Source: CAXBGS01 sp963975425 | Lineage (GTDB): Bacteria > Planctomycetota > Planctomycetia > Pirellulales > Pirellulaceae | DNA length: 64,000 nt | Reading direction: 5' to 3' | NCBI GenBank assembly: GCA_963975425.1 | Contig: CAXBGS010000019.1 | Span: forward strand, 1 to 64,000 | Shown here: piece after piece, positions 27,571 to 35,739 of the stretch | How the letters are laid out: each line of letters opens with the position of its first letter | Position numbering within the stretch: the first letter of the stretch is position 1 | Notes under the pieces: model-generated | Seen by the model: the letters and a program-made list of their open reading frames with translations, nothing else | What the model was told of the DNA's origin: nothing | The model's database searches: none | Made by a program: the position numbers and the translations under genes

Positions 27571-27807
27571 TTTCGTTATTAGAATTTTGGGGGCGATACG
27601 GCATCGGTCGAAAGGGCGATTGGCAAACGAAATCCACTACGAACGCGATGCTCGGTGTTGAGCCTTAGCGCACGCGGACACAATGGGAACCCGTCACCCC
27701 AGTGCGTCAACAAACAACCGTTTCGAATCGATCGGTTGGTTGTCTTCCCGGTGCGTCTGTGTCACCTTGGCGATGACTTCTATAGCACTTCTGCATTAGC
27801 AACGAAC

Positions 27808-29013
27808 ATGAGTGACCAAAGCTTTAGTATAGCGATCATCGGGGGTGGGATTGTCGGATTGTCGACGGCCCTGCATCTGCAGCAAAAGCTCGCGGACGAA
27901 CGGATCGTGGTGCTCGAGGCCGAGCCAGGTGTGGGGCGGCACCAAACCGGTCACAATTCGGGCGTCTTGCACAGCGGAATCTATTACAAACCGGGATCAG
28001 CCAAGGCCGAATTATGTCGCCGCGGAAAATCGTTGATCGAGGATTTTTGTGATGAGCATCGGATCCCGTGGGATCGATGTGGCAAGGTGATCGTGGCGAC
28101 GACCGCGGCAGAACTGAGTGGATTGGATCTGATTGCCGAACGTGGCGCAGCGAACGGAGTTGCGTTTGAGCGAATCCATACCGATCAACTTCGCGAAATC
28201 GAACCGGCAGCGGTCGGGCTTGCTGCGTTGCATGTGCCCGCGACAGGAATTGTCAACTTTGGACAGGTGTGCCGCGTGATGGCCGATGTGTTCACGCGGC
28301 ACGGCGGTGCGGTACTCAAATCGTTTGCGGTCCATTCCATTCAATCGCACGGAAACTCGTTGACGATCGGTGCACGCGACGGACGAACTGTCCGGTGCGC
28401 AAAAATGGTTGCCTGTGCCGGACTCAATAGTGATCGCGTTTGTCGCTTGGCTGGCGGTAAACCGAGTTGCAAGATCGTCCCGTTTCGCGGCGAGTACTAT
28501 GAGTTGACCGAGGCGAGCGCGGGGCTGTGCAACCATTTGATCTACCCCGTCCCCGATCCCTCGTTTCCGTTCTTGGGCGTGCACTTCACGCGCATGATTG
28601 ACGGTGGTGTCGAGTGTGGCCCGAACGCCGTCCTGGCGCTCTCGCGGCAAGGTTACTCCTGGTCCAACGTTAGCCTTACCGACTTGGCCGAGACGATGCG
28701 ATACGGCGGATTCCGCAAGTTGGCGATCAAGCACTGGCGAAAAGGAATCGGCGAAATGCAGCGTTCACTCAGCAAACGCGCATTCGTCACGGCGCTGCAA
28801 AAGATGGTGCCGTCGATCAGGGAGTCCGACTTGATCCCGGGTCGTGCCGGCGTACGCGCGCAGGCGGTCACCGAAGACGGCGGACTGGTCGATGACTTTC
28901 TATGGGAAGAGACCGAAAATGCGATTCACGTCTTGAACGCACCGTCACCCGCGGCGACCGCATCGATGGCGATCGCCGAACAGATTAGTGCACGGGTGAC
29001 AGGAATCGGGTGA
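27808..29013 (+). CDS. lhgO: L-2-hydroxyglutarate oxidase
   Basis: 401 aa FAD-dependent enzyme that oxidises L-2-hydroxyglutarate to 2-oxoglutarate. The FAD-binding motif GGGIVGLSTALHLQ lies at residues 12-25, followed by VLEAE. Family stretches include GRHQTGHNSGVLHSGIYYKPGSAKA and PFRGEYYEL. The end has RAGVRAQAVTEDGGLVDDF and the closing FAD contact APSPAATASMAIAE. The length fits LhgO. The ATG at 27808 is used because the upstream part of the frame lacks family similarity. A near-perfect 15-bp duplication spans its stop codon (28997-29029). Confidence 0.9.
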   Translation: MSDQSFSIAIIGGGIVGLSTALHLQQKLADERIVVLEAEPGVGRHQTGHNSGVLHSGIYYKPGSAKAELCRRGKSLIEDFCDEHRIPWDRCGKVIVATTAAELSGLDLIAERGAANGVAFERIHTDQLREIEPAAVGLAALHVPATGIVNFGQVCRVMADVFTRHGGAVLKSFAVHSIQSHGNSLTIGARDGRTVRCAKMVACAGLNSDRVCRLAGGKPSCKIVPFRGEYYELTEASAGLCNHLIYPVPDPSFPFLGVHFTRMIDGGVECGPNAVLALSRQGYSWSNVSLTDLAETMRYGGFRKLAIKHWRKGIGEMQRSLSKRAFVTALQKMVPSIRESDLIPGRAGVRAQAVTEDGGLVDDFLWEETENAIHVLNAPSPAATASMAIAEQISARVTGIG

Positions 29014-29029
29014 CTGACAGGAATCGGGT
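28997..29029. repeat. 15-bp duplication across the lhgO stop codon
   Basis: TGACAGGAATCGGGT occurs at 28997-29011 and again at 29015-29029. The first copy contains the end of lhgO. Confidence 0.85.
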
Positions 29030-29095
29030 AGCCGCGATTGCCAATCAGGATTGGCATCACTTCAACGGCATCTTTCCAGCTGCCATTTATTTGGC

Positions 29096-30379
29096 TCAGT
29101 TATCCACGCATGTTTCCAAGAACCGTGCCAAGCGATGAAAATCGCTATCCGCGTCGATAAAGCGAACCTTCGTTACAAGCGTCACGGGGTCGACCAGTTG
29201 CTCGAATGGCACATAGTGCAAATCCAATTGGCCCGAAACGGAAACCATCACGCCATTCAATTTTTCTTCAACAAGGGCACGGTAGGCACCCACGCCCAAT
29301 TGCGAACCCAGCATGACATCGTATGCGTGAGGCGGTGCGCATCGTGATTCGTATCCAAGTTGCAGTCCGTTGACCTTGCGTGTTTTTCCGGTGCGTTCGG
29401 TGTATCGCTTGCCGATCAGGCCCGAGATCAACGCGGACAAGTTGACCGACGAAATATTGATGTGACCGTGATCATCGCGGCTGACGCCTTCAAGAAATTT
29501 CGAGGGAAGGTATTCGGCCATGCCTTCGGCGATCACAATCGTTCCATACTCACGGCCTTCGCGCTCGCGAGCCAGCATCATATCGACCATGCGATCGATC
29601 ACACGGTCAAGCGCCATCACCTTTCGCGTTTCGCCGGTTTCTTGGTTAACGACTTCTTCGTCCGCTAAGGCGCCCGTGATATCTTCGACGCTAAGCACCA
29701 TGCTTGCTTCGCCAGCGATCGCTGCACCGTAGGCCAACCATCCGGCGCTACGTCCCATGGCTTCACACAGAAAGTACGAACGACCGGCCGCAGCGTCATA
29801 GTTCAGATTGCGGATCTCTTCGGCCAAAGTCTCGACGGCAGTAAAGAAACCGAATGTGAAGTCGATTCCTGAATAATCGTTGTCGATCGTCTTGGGCAAG
29901 TGAACGACGGGAAAGCGTCTTGCGCCATCGGGCAGATTGTCCTGAAACATTTTTAACTTGTTGGCCGTCTTCAGCGTGTCGTCGCCGCCGATGGAGATCA
30001 GGGCGTCGATCTCGAGCGAACAAAGACCTTCGTAAACGCGTCGCAGTGGAGCAACCAGTTCGCTGTCACGCAGGTGTTCGGGCGAACTGACGTGTTTGCC
30101 AGGATTCGTCCGAGCGGTACCGATCATGATGCCGCGGCTGCTGCGCGAATGTGTCAGCGAGTCGTGCGTGAACCGAATGTAGTCGGTTCCTTCTTGCAGC
30201 GGACCGGCTGCGGTGTATTCGGCCAACCGGCTGTAACCGTGTTTGATGCCGAAAACCTGCGCGCCCTCTTCCAGGAATGAAAAGGCGGCGGTCGAGATGA
30301 CGGCGTTGGCCGCGGGTGCGGGTCCACCGGCAAAGAGGACGGCTACTCGTTTGATGTCGAGATTGTGGTGTTCAGTCAT
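29096..30379 (-). CDS. pfp: 6-phosphofructokinase, probably pyrophosphate-dependent
   Basis: 427 aa. It phosphorylates fructose 6-phosphate in glycolysis, or runs the reaction in reverse. GGDDT (131-135) has Asp where ATP-dependent enzymes carry Gly (GGDGS). PKTIDND (162-168) has Lys where ATP enzymes carry Gly. Both changes mark pyrophosphate as phosphoryl donor. Further family motifs are EAMGRSAGWLAYGAAIA and YESRCAPPHAYD. The start is the ATG at 30379, because the frame further upstream lacks similarity. It converges with lhgO. Donor choice is inferred from these residues. Confidence 0.9.
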   Translation of the reverse strand: MTEHHNLDIKRVAVLFAGGPAPAANAVISTAAFSFLEEGAQVFGIKHGYSRLAEYTAAGPLQEGTDYIRFTHDSLTHSRSSRGIMIGTARTNPGKHVSSPEHLRDSELVAPLRRVYEGLCSLEIDALISIGGDDTLKTANKLKMFQDNLPDGARRFPVVHLPKTIDNDYSGIDFTFGFFTAVETLAEEIRNLNYDAAAGRSYFLCEAMGRSAGWLAYGAAIAGEASMVLSVEDITGALADEEVVNQETGETRKVMALDRVIDRMVDMMLAREREGREYGTIVIAEGMAEYLPSKFLEGVSRDDHGHINISSVNLSALISGLIGKRYTERTGKTRKVNGLQLGYESRCAPPHAYDVMLGSQLGVGAYRALVEEKLNGVMVSVSGQLDLHYVPFEQLVDPVTLVTKVRFIDADSDFHRLARFLETCVDN

Positions 30380-30550
30380 ATCGTTGCAGGCCGGTTCAGA
30401 AGGGCAGGATCGGTTTCGTGAAAAAGAGGGCGATGTCATCAAGCCGATAGTCACCGCGGCGAGCTAGATTCTAGAGAAGTCAGGCGTCTCGCCAAGGCGT
30501 CACGCAGTTGGCACTGAACCAAAACGCGTAGCAGCCGGTGAGCAAGGCGG

Positions 30551-31183
30551 TTAGTTGGGTGCATCCCATTGCAATGCTTCGCCGATGGCCGTTTCGTACT
30601 CGGAATCGGTAAATTCGAGGATGTCACGCATTTTTGCGAGAGTTTTCAGTTGTTCATCGTTCAGTTCACCACCCGCGCTGGCGGCCAAAAACATTGCCTG
30701 CAGCGCCGTCTTGCGTTGTGTTTGATTCCAACCGCGAGAGATCGTTAGCACGTAGTTGCCGGCTTCGATCTGATTTTGAGTGGCGATACTGCAGATTTCG
30801 CCGATTTCATCCCGAGATACCGGTCGTTCGAGAAGTCGAGAGACAACGACCTCGAGTGCAGAAATCTCCGCTTCGGTGATGTGCCCATCGGCCAAGACCA
30901 CCAGCACGGCGGACCGAATCGCTTCCAAACGAAACTGCTCATCCGCTGCTTGCTCGTGCTGCTTTTGGTCCATTTGCAAGACCGACGGATCCCAGGTCGA
31001 TCGGCAATGGTCGCATTGGACGAACATCTCCGCGCCGCCGATGGGAATGACCGGAATGAAATACAACGTCAAAAAGGGACGACTCGATCGCATGCGATAG
31101 CTATGCAGACCGGCGCAAGTGGGGCAATAGAAATCGCCCGTTTCCCGCGTCCGCTTGATGTTCAACGTTCCGATCAAGATCAT
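30551..31183 (-). CDS. zinc-ribbon protein with TerB-like domain
   Basis: 210 aa. The N-terminus holds a four-cysteine zinc ribbon, CPTC at 20-23 and CDHC at 57-60, with a hydrophobic stretch between the two pairs (LTLYFIPVIPIGG). Residues from about 80 to 205 are helical and resemble the TerB/DjlA domain (AVLVVLADGHITEAEISAL, then KTALQAMFLAASAGGELNDEQ). TerB-like domains occur in tellurite and general stress systems, often with metal binding. It lies 171 bp upstream of pfp and is divergent from the flagellar cluster. The function is unknown. Confidence 0.78.
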   Translation of the reverse strand: MILIGTLNIKRTRETGDFYCPTCAGLHSYRMRSSRPFLTLYFIPVIPIGGAEMFVQCDHCRSTWDPSVLQMDQKQHEQAADEQFRLEAIRSAVLVVLADGHITEAEISALEVVVSRLLERPVSRDEIGEICSIATQNQIEAGNYVLTISRGWNQTQRKTALQAMFLAASAGGELNDEQLKTLAKMRDILEFTDSEYETAIGEALQWDAPN

Positions 31184-31378
31184 CCTGGTTCCTATTGTCG
31201 TGTCGACACAATCGTCATGACCGTCACATTTTCGCTAGATGTTAGCGATGAGTCGACCCGTCGGTTGCGAAGATCAGATTCGATGGATGGCCGGGTCACC
31301 GAAGGCCGATGAGAAAAAGTGGGTCCTCGCTACCCGATTTTTCCAGCGGGCCCCAATTACTCACAATCCGTTCCGGCC

Positions 31379-33334
31379 ATGCCACTTTTGCCAATTTCGA
31401 CGGTTCGCACCAGCACGCCGCTGACTCAGCAGCGGTTGCTGTTTCAGTTGAACGCGGATCAACTCGCTTTGCAGCGACAATACGATCAACTTAGCAGTGG
31501 TCGTCGTCTGTTGCAGTTGGGGGATGATCCGGCTGCCGCGGCGCGGTCGATCAGTTTGCAGCGAGGCATCGACCGCAGCGAACAACTTTCACGAAACGCG
31601 AATTCGACCCAGGCGTTTTATAACTCGGCGGACGATGCCCTTGGCCGTATCGATAACGCCCTGATCGAGGCCCGCGCCGCGTCGGTACAAAGTGCCCAAA
31701 ACGTTTTATCCGAGGACGAGCGAGAGGCACTTGCCATCACCGTTCGGCAAACAATCAATTCAGTATTTGCCGGAGCAAACTCGATCGCGCGTGACCATCA
31801 GCTGCTGGGTGGGATTCTGGAGCCGGAAAATGCGTTCGAGTTCGATGGTGAAGGGATCGTGTTTCGCGGCAGTGATGCGGTTGGTCAGACCAAAGTCGGC
31901 ATCGGTCAACCCACACAAACCAGCGTTACGGCCGAAGAATCACTCGGTGCCTACGCAACATTCTTAGAAGGTGACTCGCTCAATGCGGCGCTGGACTTGA
32001 ACACCCGATTGGTCGACATGCGGGGCGGACGCGGCGTCGAAGCAGGTGCAATTCGAATTTCAGGTGGAGGCGACTGGACCGAATTCGACTTGCGAAACGC
32101 ATCCACCATTGGTGATGTCGTCGACATTATCGATGGAGCACAAATAGACGGTCGTGCGCTCAGCGTTTCGATTGGCACCGATTCTTTTCGAATCGAATAT
32201 GCCGACGGATTGTCTGGAACACTCGCGGTTTCCGATGGTTTGGGCAGCAAGATGGCCGAACAGCTTGCCGTCGACAATCCAGATGGCATCGACGCTCCGC
32301 CGCTAATCGGCGACCGCTTGTCACCACGGGTTACCGCAAACACAAAGATCAGCGACCTCAATGGCGGCCTCGGCATCGATTTGACCGGTGGCATTCGAAT
32401 CGAGCAGTCCAACGAGACTTACGACATCGACTTCGGTGACGCGGAAACGGTTGGCGACATTCTGATTGGCATCAATCGCAGCAGCGCGGACGTGAAAGCC
32501 GAGCTGAATGAAGAAGAAGGCCGGATTCGGTTGCGAGCGTTGCGTAGCGGGGTTGATTATTCAGTCGGCGAGAACGGAGGCGTTGCAGCGGAATCGTTGG
32601 GGATTCGCTCGGCGACCGAGCAGACTCGCCTGGAAGACCTCGGCCGGGGGCGGGGGCTGGTATTGAACAATGATCGGCCCGACCTCCTCATTGTTCGTCC
32701 TGACGGAGTCGAACTTGAGCTAGAACTCGGCGATGCGGCCACGATTGAGGACGTGATCACGCTTATTCGTGATCACCCGCTTAACCAAGACACTCGGCGT
32801 GTTTTGGTCGATTTGAACGACGTTGGCAACGGCTTGCAGTTAAAAGCGCCACCGGGTGCCGGAAGTTTAACGGTGCGTCAAATCGAATTAAGCGATGCGG
32901 GCATCCGTCTCGGGCTGATCCCACCGGGCACCAACGAGTCGACCGGTTCATTGATCGGCAGCGTCGACACCATCATCGGTCAAGACTATGACCCGCGCGA
33001 TGCTGGCGGTGCCCTGGATTCGCTGTTGCGGCTCGAGCAAGCAATTCGTGACGGCGACATCCCGGAAATCGAACGCCTTCAACAGCGTGTTGATATCGAT
33101 CTGGACCGTTCCAGTCGGACGCGTGGTCGGATCGGAATCTGGAGCCAGACACTTCAGGGACTCGAAACCACCCTGCAATCAAACGCAACTGAACTGAAAT
33201 CGCAACTGTCCGATGAAGTCGACGCGGATTTGGCGACCGTTATCAGTGAGTTGAACGCACGGCAAGCCGCGCTTGAGGCATCGATGCGCTTCATCGGACA
33301 AGCAAGCCAGATAACCTTGCTGAACTATTTGTAG
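31379..33334 (+). CDS. flgL: flagellar hook-associated protein 3 (FlgL), enlarged
   Basis: 651 aa junction protein between hook and filament. The N-terminal flagellin-like coiled coil (LFQLNADQLALQRQYDQLSSGRRLL, then DDPAAAARSISLQRGI) and the C-terminal helix (DLATVISELNARQAALEASMRFIGQASQITLLNYL) are clear. FlgL is usually near 300 aa. The extra length comes from a central region with at least three repeats of the flagellin hook IN type, each containing a GxGV/GLGI/GRGL start and an A(S/E/A)TIGD/VGD/IED segment. The start is the ATG at 31379; a GTG 20 codons earlier is less likely. fliW, csrA and flagellin follow. Confidence 0.88.
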   Translation: MPLLPISTVRTSTPLTQQRLLFQLNADQLALQRQYDQLSSGRRLLQLGDDPAAAARSISLQRGIDRSEQLSRNANSTQAFYNSADDALGRIDNALIEARAASVQSAQNVLSEDEREALAITVRQTINSVFAGANSIARDHQLLGGILEPENAFEFDGEGIVFRGSDAVGQTKVGIGQPTQTSVTAEESLGAYATFLEGDSLNAALDLNTRLVDMRGGRGVEAGAIRISGGGDWTEFDLRNASTIGDVVDIIDGAQIDGRALSVSIGTDSFRIEYADGLSGTLAVSDGLGSKMAEQLAVDNPDGIDAPPLIGDRLSPRVTANTKISDLNGGLGIDLTGGIRIEQSNETYDIDFGDAETVGDILIGINRSSADVKAELNEEEGRIRLRALRSGVDYSVGENGGVAAESLGIRSATEQTRLEDLGRGRGLVLNNDRPDLLIVRPDGVELELELGDAATIEDVITLIRDHPLNQDTRRVLVDLNDVGNGLQLKAPPGAGSLTVRQIELSDAGIRLGLIPPGTNESTGSLIGSVDTIIGQDYDPRDAGGALDSLLRLEQAIRDGDIPEIERLQQRVDIDLDRSSRTRGRIGIWSQTLQGLETTLQSNATELKSQLSDEVDADLATVISELNARQAALEASMRFIGQASQITLLNYL

Positions 33335-33524
33335 CGATTTTGTCGATTCTGATTCGGATGCCGTCGATAACGAATGATGAATGCTGACGCGCCGAACGAT
33401 CTCTCGCGAGTTTCACGAGTGGTCCAACAGGTCAGCCGGCTGTGATGCTGTGCACGCATGTTGTGTGCCCATGACGGCCGTTATCGATGGTAACGTTCCT
33501 GATCTTGATTGGACATCGCAAGCC

Positions 33525-33986
33525 ATGCGGATTGAAACACAACGCTTTGGTGCGTTACGGATGAAGGCTGATCAATTGTTCCTGTTTCCCCAGGGGCTTG
33601 TTGGCATGGAATCCTTGCGGAGTTGGGCCTTGTTGCCCGATCCGGATAATCCCGCGGTCGCATGGCTGCAATGTGCGACGCGAGGCGATCGGGCGCTGCC
33701 CGTGATCAGTCCGCGATGCTATTTCGATGAGTATCGTGTGCACATCACACGTCGCGAGCTGAATTCGTTGCATCTCAAGCCCGGCGCCGAGCTATACGTG
33801 CTGACGACGCTCAGCGGTCATGTCGGGAAATTGACCACGAACCTGCGGTCTCCGATTCTGTTAAATCTGAATCGACGCCTGGGATGCCAGGTCATCACCG
33901 AAGACCAGCAGCCGATTCAAAAGCCGGTTCCCGTTTCGCCGCCGAACAATGCGTCGGTGATCGAAATTGCTCGCCGAGCCGCGTAG
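33525..33986 (+). CDS. fliW: flagellar assembly factor FliW
   Basis: 153 aa. FliW binds flagellin and, when free, binds and inhibits CsrA. The N-terminal family pattern MRIETQRFG, FLFPQGLVGMESLRSWALL and the AWLQC stretch support the call. The ATG at 33525 matches where family members begin. An ATG at 33471 would add 18 residues, and neither has a strong ribosome-binding site. It lies between flgL and csrA, the same gene order as in Bacillus subtilis. Confidence 0.87.
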   Translation: MRIETQRFGALRMKADQLFLFPQGLVGMESLRSWALLPDPDNPAVAWLQCATRGDRALPVISPRCYFDEYRVHITRRELNSLHLKPGAELYVLTTLSGHVGKLTTNLRSPILLNLNRRLGCQVITEDQQPIQKPVPVSPPNNASVIEIARRAA

Positions 33987-34379
33987 TGGCGCCGATAACG
34001 GTTGCGCGGATTGAATCAATGCTCTGCGGCCGCTTGCTGTTTCCGTCACCAAAAAACGTTTCCATGCCTTGCATGCGCACGCGGCGGATTCATGGCAGTG
34101 AAGTTATCGTGACGTGTTTTTGAAGCCGTCGTGACCCGGTCGTGCCGATCATAACCATTCGTTTGTCCATGGTTTCGGCGTCGAATCGGCACGATCGATA
34201 CGGACCCACCCTGGCAAGCTCTAAGTCATCTACGACACATTTCCATCCGATCATTACCGTGTCGAGGGGAGTGTCGCTGATACTCCCTCCGCATGTAACC
34301 TTCATCGGATCGGGCGGTATCCAGAACGGACCGGGCGAGCCACTTTTTCAGTACCTCTTAGAGAAACCATGAGGACACA
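33987..34379. other. intergenic region between fliW and csrA
   Basis: Nearly 400 bp separate two genes that are usually adjacent. No gene is seen. The csrA ribosome-binding site GAGG lies just before 34380. The region could carry a separate csrA promoter, but no motif was identified. Confidence 0.55.
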
Positions 34380-34607
34380 ATGCTCGTCCTTTCCCGACAC
34401 CGAGACGAAAGCATCATGATCGGCGACGATGTCGTGGTGACCATTGTGGATATTCGAGGTGACAAGGTTCGTCTCGGAATCGAGGCGCCACAGTCGATTC
34501 CGGTCCATCGTCAAGAAGTCTACGAAGCGATCCAGCGTGAGAACCGTCGCGCTAGCCAGACGGGCGCCAGTGCGACCAAAGACGTCCGAACCGAAAAACC
34601 GGAATAA
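34380..34607 (+). CDS. csrA: carbon storage / translational regulator CsrA
   Basis: 75 aa RNA-binding regulator. It has the canonical N-terminus MLVLSRHRDESIMIGDDVVV and the strand/loop region VRLGIEAPQSIPVHRQEVYEAI. These form the two RNA-contacting edges that recognise GGA in leader mRNAs. The C-terminal tail of about 15 residues is polar. GAGG lies upstream of the ATG. With fliW before it and flagellin after it, it probably represses flagellin translation until FliW is freed from flagellin. Confidence 0.95.
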   Translation: MLVLSRHRDESIMIGDDVVVTIVDIRGDKVRLGIEAPQSIPVHRQEVYEAIQRENRRASQTGASATKDVRTEKPE

Positions 34608-35739
34608 GAGAGATGGCCGACATCGCGTCGGCCGCTCTGGATCGAATCAGACTGGTCTGTCCGACCGGTAGCATCAGGTCTGCCTGATCCGATCCATTAG
34701 GCGGTTGCCGTCACCATGGCCCGGACAGACTCGTCCGATTGGCTCCGGTGGATTGGCTCCTGCCCCGACGAATAATATTCGGTTGGTACGGTGATCAGGT
34801 CGCCGACGCCCGTTCCAATCGAACCTCTCGTCTGCACTAGCAAGCCGGGCGTTACTGCTCCACGATCGAATCAACCCTTGCGTGGTTTTTGTTCGCACGA
34901 GATTGCTCGGACTCGCTTCGGCGTCAGCCACCGAGTCGCGATCGGTGTGCTACCTTTGCCATCGGTGTGCGGTGCTCGAAGGATTGTTCCTGGCCATTGA
35001 GAGGTCGCTTGTTCGCCGAGAGATGCGTCCGTATCAAGGGTGTGCGGGTATCGCGTGCCGCGCAGATGACACACTTCTTCTTGCACCCGAGGCACAGCCG
35101 GCTTTTGGCGCCGTTCATTTGAGCGCACAACGGCTTCTGGACGACTCGGCGAAGCGGTGGGCGACTTTGAGCGTCAAAATTGTTTTGACAAGCTCACAAA
35201 TATCTTCCGGATCCCAATCGCTTTTCGGGCTATGCTCAAATATCAGCGGTGTGCGTTCTTGCGCGCAGGATCGGTTTCGGACGCATATCACGGAGAAAAC
35301 ATTGTCTGCTTGTTTTCACTCATTCAATCCCACGTGCGTCTGAACCAAAAGACGCTCTGGAACGCTCAGCTTGAGCAATCTCTGGTGTGGATGTGTTTAG
35401 CGTTGCTGCGCTGAAAATGCGCGTCGCGCGCCCAGGGACGACAACATCCGTTGGGTTTGCACATCAATCGGGTAGAACCTGATCCGGGTTTGGTACGAGT
35501 TGTTCGGATTTGTCGGGTTGCACTGTGTTCAAAGTGTGATTCCGTTTCTTTTCATCGCGTGATTTCTATCACGTGTCTGAGCAGTGACCAAGTGTTATCG
35601 CAGACGAGACCTTCAGTTTCACAGCGAGTAATCGACGGTCGATTGCACGCGAATCTGGGTTAACGCTCGTCTGCCGGTCCAATGCGGCCGGATCAAAACT
35701 TCTCATTCCCGATTCGCCGCAAACAAGGGGTTCCCTTCC
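34608..35739. other. long intergenic region upstream of flagellin
   Basis: About 1.1 kb without a supportable gene. It must include the flagellin promoter and leader. No clear sigma-28 or sigma-54 site was found. TTGACA at 35185-35190 has no good -10 partner. Confidence 0.5.
35725..35737 (+). promoter_or_regulatory. small hairpin overlapping the flagellin ribosome-binding site
   Basis: AAGGG (35725-35729) can pair with CCCTT (35733-35737) around GTT. The left arm is the Shine-Dalgarno sequence of flagellin, and the right arm ends two bases before the ATG at 35740. Pairing would hide the ribosome-binding site. CsrA sites are often in such positions, but the typical GGA is not in the loop. Confidence 0.45.

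Noticed and set aside
29039..29056. Inverted repeat TGCCAATC-AG-GATTGGCA between lhgO and pfp as a terminator
   Set aside because: Short stem, almost no loop and no T-run on either strand.
35466..35510. Possible sigma-54 promoter upstream of flagellin (TGGTACG followed by GTTC)
   Set aside because: The -12 GC does not occur at the required distance from the -24 GG.
35693..35716. Possible sigma-28 promoter just before flagellin (CAAA and CCCGATTC)
   Set aside because: The spacer is about 10 bp instead of 15 and the position leaves almost no leader.
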